From positions 2,046,001-2,110,000 of the forward strand of contig NZ_CP012040.1 in the NCBI RefSeq assembly GCF_001050135.1: a DNA stretch of 64,000 nucleotides. The letters are read 5' to 3'. The notes beneath the pieces are model-generated. The model had not been told where the DNA came from and did no database searches. It saw nothing but the letters and a program-made list of their open reading frames with translations. A program made the position numbers and the translations under genes. This stretch comes from Cyclobacterium amurskyense (lineage in GTDB: Bacteria; Bacteroidota; Bacteroidia; Cytophagales; Cyclobacteriaceae). Every line of letters starts with the position of its first letter. Within the stretch, counting starts at the first letter, position 1. Of the stretch, positions 63,170 to 64,000 are shown one piece after another.

Positions 63170-63886
63170 TTATACTTCCAATTGTCTGCGGTACATCTGT
63201 ATGGTGTTTTCCAGTCCGTAATACAGGGCATCACAGATAAGGGCATGTCCTATGGATACCTCATCCAGGTAAGGGATTTGCTCTTTTAGAAATTTCAAAT
63301 TGTGTAAATCCAGGTCATGGCCAGCGTTCAAGCCCAAACCAAGTTCTCTGGCGATGGCTGCTACCTCTAAATAAGGAGCGACAGCCTTTACTTTGTCTTT
63401 GTGATAAGTACTGGCATAGGGTTCAGTGTACAATTCCACCCTGTCTGTTCCTGTTTCTTTGGCAGGTTCAAAATATTTGGATTCTGGATTGATGAAAATA
63501 GAAGTCCTCACCCCATAGCTATGAAGTTCTGAAATAAGGTCTTTGAGCATGTCTTTGTGCTTGATGGTGTCCCATCCGGTATTGGAAGTGATTGCCTCTG
63601 GAGGATCCGGCACAAGTGTTGCCTGTGCTGGTTTTGCCAGACGGATGATCTCCATGTACCTTTTGTCAGGGTAGCCTTCAATATTAAATTCCGTACTGAC
63701 TTGATCTTTTAGTGCAAATACATCGTTATACCTGATATGCCTTTCGTCAGGTCTAGGGTGTACGGTTATTCCCTGGGCACCAAATCGCTCTGCATCCAAA
63801 GCTACCTGGACCAGATCGGGATTATTATGGCCGCGGGCATTTCTTAGGGTGGCAATTTTATTTATGTTTACACTTAATTTCGTCAT
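63170..63886 (-). CDS. pdxJ: Pyridoxine 5'-phosphate synthase
   Basis: Joins deoxyxylulose 5-phosphate and aminoacetone phosphate in vitamin B6 synthesis. TIM-barrel motifs: LSVNINKIATLRNARG, GITVHPRPDERHI (catalytic His), LVPDPPEAITSNTGWD and LGLNAGHDLDLHNL. Length 238 is typical. Promoter expected in 63887-64000, where no gene is visible. Cotranscribed with the hydrolase. Confidence 0.95.
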   Translation of the reverse strand: MTKLSVNINKIATLRNARGHNNPDLVQVALDAERFGAQGITVHPRPDERHIRYNDVFALKDQVSTEFNIEGYPDKRYMEIIRLAKPAQATLVPDPPEAITSNTGWDTIKHKDMLKDLISELHSYGVRTSIFINPESKYFEPAKETGTDRVELYTEPYASTYHKDKVKAVAPYLEVAAIARELGLGLNAGHDLDLHNLKFLKEQIPYLDEVSIGHALICDALYYGLENTIQMYRRQLEV

Positions 63887-64000
63887 GTTCCAAATATCAG
63901 CTAATTTTGTGCTAAATTAAATATATTGCGTTAACATCGAAAATACCGATAAGAATAAGACGTTTTTAATTTTTACATCCCATCAAGGAATAGATCAGTT

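Overview
The window looks like a chromosomal segment of a marine-type Bacteroidota, most likely order Cytophagales, family Cyclobacteriaceae (inference from gene content). Supporting signs are a PorT-type type IX secretion protein next to a menaquinone methyltransferase, a very long SecA, ThuA/sugar-dehydrogenase and sulfatase lipoproteins, 6-bladed beta-propeller lipoproteins, a DUF5606 protein, few Shine-Dalgarno signals and TAnnTTTG-type promoter elements. No rRNA, tRNA, CRISPR array, prophage or transposase gene was seen.

Layout. 1-4.3 kb: end of a UbiA prenyltransferase and a five-part secreted ThuA/dehydrogenase/PKD/cytochrome c/CBM protein. 4.5-7.9 kb (minus): lycopene cyclase, D-lactate dehydrogenase-like enzyme and a DUF4349 lipoprotein, bracketed by two inverted copies of a dispersed repeat. 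8.6-22.7 kb (plus, except comF): dapF, secA, SPOR lipoprotein, M20 amidohydrolase, S1/P1 nuclease, xth, RsbW-like kinase, ybeY, mnmG, methyltransferase, Ig-like lipoprotein. Two parS palindromes lie at the ybeY/mnmG junction. The 795-bp AT-rich gap at 22.74-23.53 kb carries a cluster of DnaA boxes and is my candidate for oriC. 23.5-30.1 kb: a MarR regulator with its likely operator, then fadN-fadA-fadE and a DinB protein (fatty acid beta-oxidation). 30.4-36 kb: a membrane protein, msrA/msrB, an S15 peptidase, a thioredoxin-fold protein and two small membrane proteins. 36.5-40.4 kb (minus): ubiE-porT-SDR-D-Ala-D-Ala dipeptidase-ThuA. 40.5-46.2 kb: engB, DUF5606, fbp, aspartate kinase, LMW-PTP, PerR-like regulator and 2-Cys peroxiredoxin. 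46.5-52.4 kb: GAF/PAS protein, GT2, Zn/Cd-type P-ATPase, PNPOx-like protein, TIM-barrel epimerase. 52.7-57.3 kb: sulfatase and the lutABC lactate-oxidation operon. 58-60.3 kb: a pair of 6-bladed propeller lipoproteins. 60.5-63.9 kb: RsmI-like methyltransferase, DUF2905 protein, a REP-like palindrome cluster, alpha/beta hydrolase and pdxJ.

The least explained signal is a repeat family with eight copies here, all between genes, about one per 8 kb. Four copies are exactly 213 bp and a fifth is 214 bp. The ends are imperfect inverted repeats and the inside folds into a long hairpin plus small hairpins. The most diverged full-length copy (46253-46465) carries three paired substitutions that each preserve a base pair, which argues that the fold itself is maintained. 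It has no coding capacity, so it looks like a MITE-like or structured-RNA element mobilised, if at all, in trans.
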